A program made the position numbers and the translations under genes. From contig JAGQPR010000008.1 of NCBI GenBank assembly GCA_020426625.1, positions 1-46,590 on the forward strand: a stretch of DNA of 46,590 nt, read 5' to 3'. This DNA comes from Planctomycetales bacterium. Its GTDB lineage: Bacteria > Planctomycetota > Planctomycetia > Pirellulales > Pirellulaceae. The notes below the pieces were generated by a model that saw only the letters and a program-made list of their open reading frames with translations, did no database searches and was not told the origin of the DNA. Shown here in pieces: positions 46,427-46,590 of the stretch; the stretch's first letter is position 1, and each line of letters begins with the position of its first letter.

Positions 46427-46588
46427 CTATGGCACGGGCTCTGCAAGTATCGTCGTTCGTTCATAGAACTGAACGGTTTTCTCCAACAGCTCTCGATCAT
46501 CCGCACTCAGCACGCGCGCCAACTCTGCTGAGGGAATGGAACGAAGAACCTGCAGACAGTAGGTGGTCCGTCCCTGCGATACGGCAGC
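46427..46588 (-). CDS. C-terminal fragment of an unrecognised protein
   Basis: A minus-strand frame enters from the right edge and ends at TAG 46427-46429, giving 53 residues: an alternating charged, helical tail containing LQVLRSIPSAELARVLSADD and RELLEKTVQFYERTTIL. Composition is protein-like and the other two frames close early, so it is probably a real gene end, convergent with the WD40 kinase gene. No family can be named from this piece. Confidence 0.5.
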   Translation of the reverse strand, partial: AAVSQGRTTYCLQVLRSIPSAELARVLSADDRELLEKTVQFYERTTILAEPVP

Positions 46589-46590
46589 GC

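Overview
The window looks like a chromosomal segment of a planctomycete, probably Pirellulales/Pirellulaceae-like. This rests on gene content: two ECF sigma factor–serine/threonine kinase modules (one kinase with TPRs, one with a WD40-type propeller), a PVC-type membrane-bound dehydrogenase with a CxxCH haem domain, a planctomycete-type neutral ceramidase-like protein, an acetyl-xylan-esterase-like hydrolase, a TIGR03067-like lipoprotein and long non-coding gaps. No rRNA, tRNA, CRISPR array, complete IS or prophage was seen.

Layout. 1-5.9 kb (+): end of a probable EIIA-like protein, ptsH, ptsI, a TIGR03936/DUF2344 protein, an RNase E/G and a UDP-glucuronate 4-epimerase-like enzyme. 6-10.6 kb: a small unknown protein (-), an orphan soluble histidine kinase (+) whose 3' end overlaps a TPR serine/threonine kinase (-), and that kinase's ECF sigma factor. 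10.8-16 kb: ceramidase-like protein (-), then oxyR (-) divergent from an exported KatG (+). 16.4-17.9 kb: AraC/GyrI-type regulator translationally coupled to a lipoprotein. 18.5-22.1 kb (-): secreted Ig-like protein, unknown protein, prfB with a programmed +1 frameshift, parvulin lipoprotein.

22.5-31.2 kb is the most distinctive part: an exopolysaccharide (probably cellulose or a related beta-glucan) locus. It has a 1255-residue TPR protein with a C-terminal outer-membrane barrel (BcsC/PgaA-like), a convergent 1190-residue BcsA-type GT2 synthase carrying two PilZ-like domains, an extra membrane segment and a long TPR tail, and a GH5 glucanase (BcsZ-like role). No BcsB is present. The synthase and the glucanase both have a C8 tract followed by ACA just before the start codon and lack a Shine-Dalgarno sequence.

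31.4-46.6 kb: an esterase-like hydrolase and a PVC haem protein (-), a ~1180-residue protein that I identify tentatively as a pyrophosphate-dependent PEP carboxykinase (+), a winged-helix SAM methyltransferase (+), a second ECF sigma/WD40-kinase pair (+) and the end of an unrecognised gene (-). Metabolically, the PEP-linked PTS phosphorelay (ptsHI, no sugar permease seen) and the putative PPi-PEPCK both act at the PEP node. The ECF/kinase pairs, histidine kinase, AraC and OxyR make the window rich in regulation.
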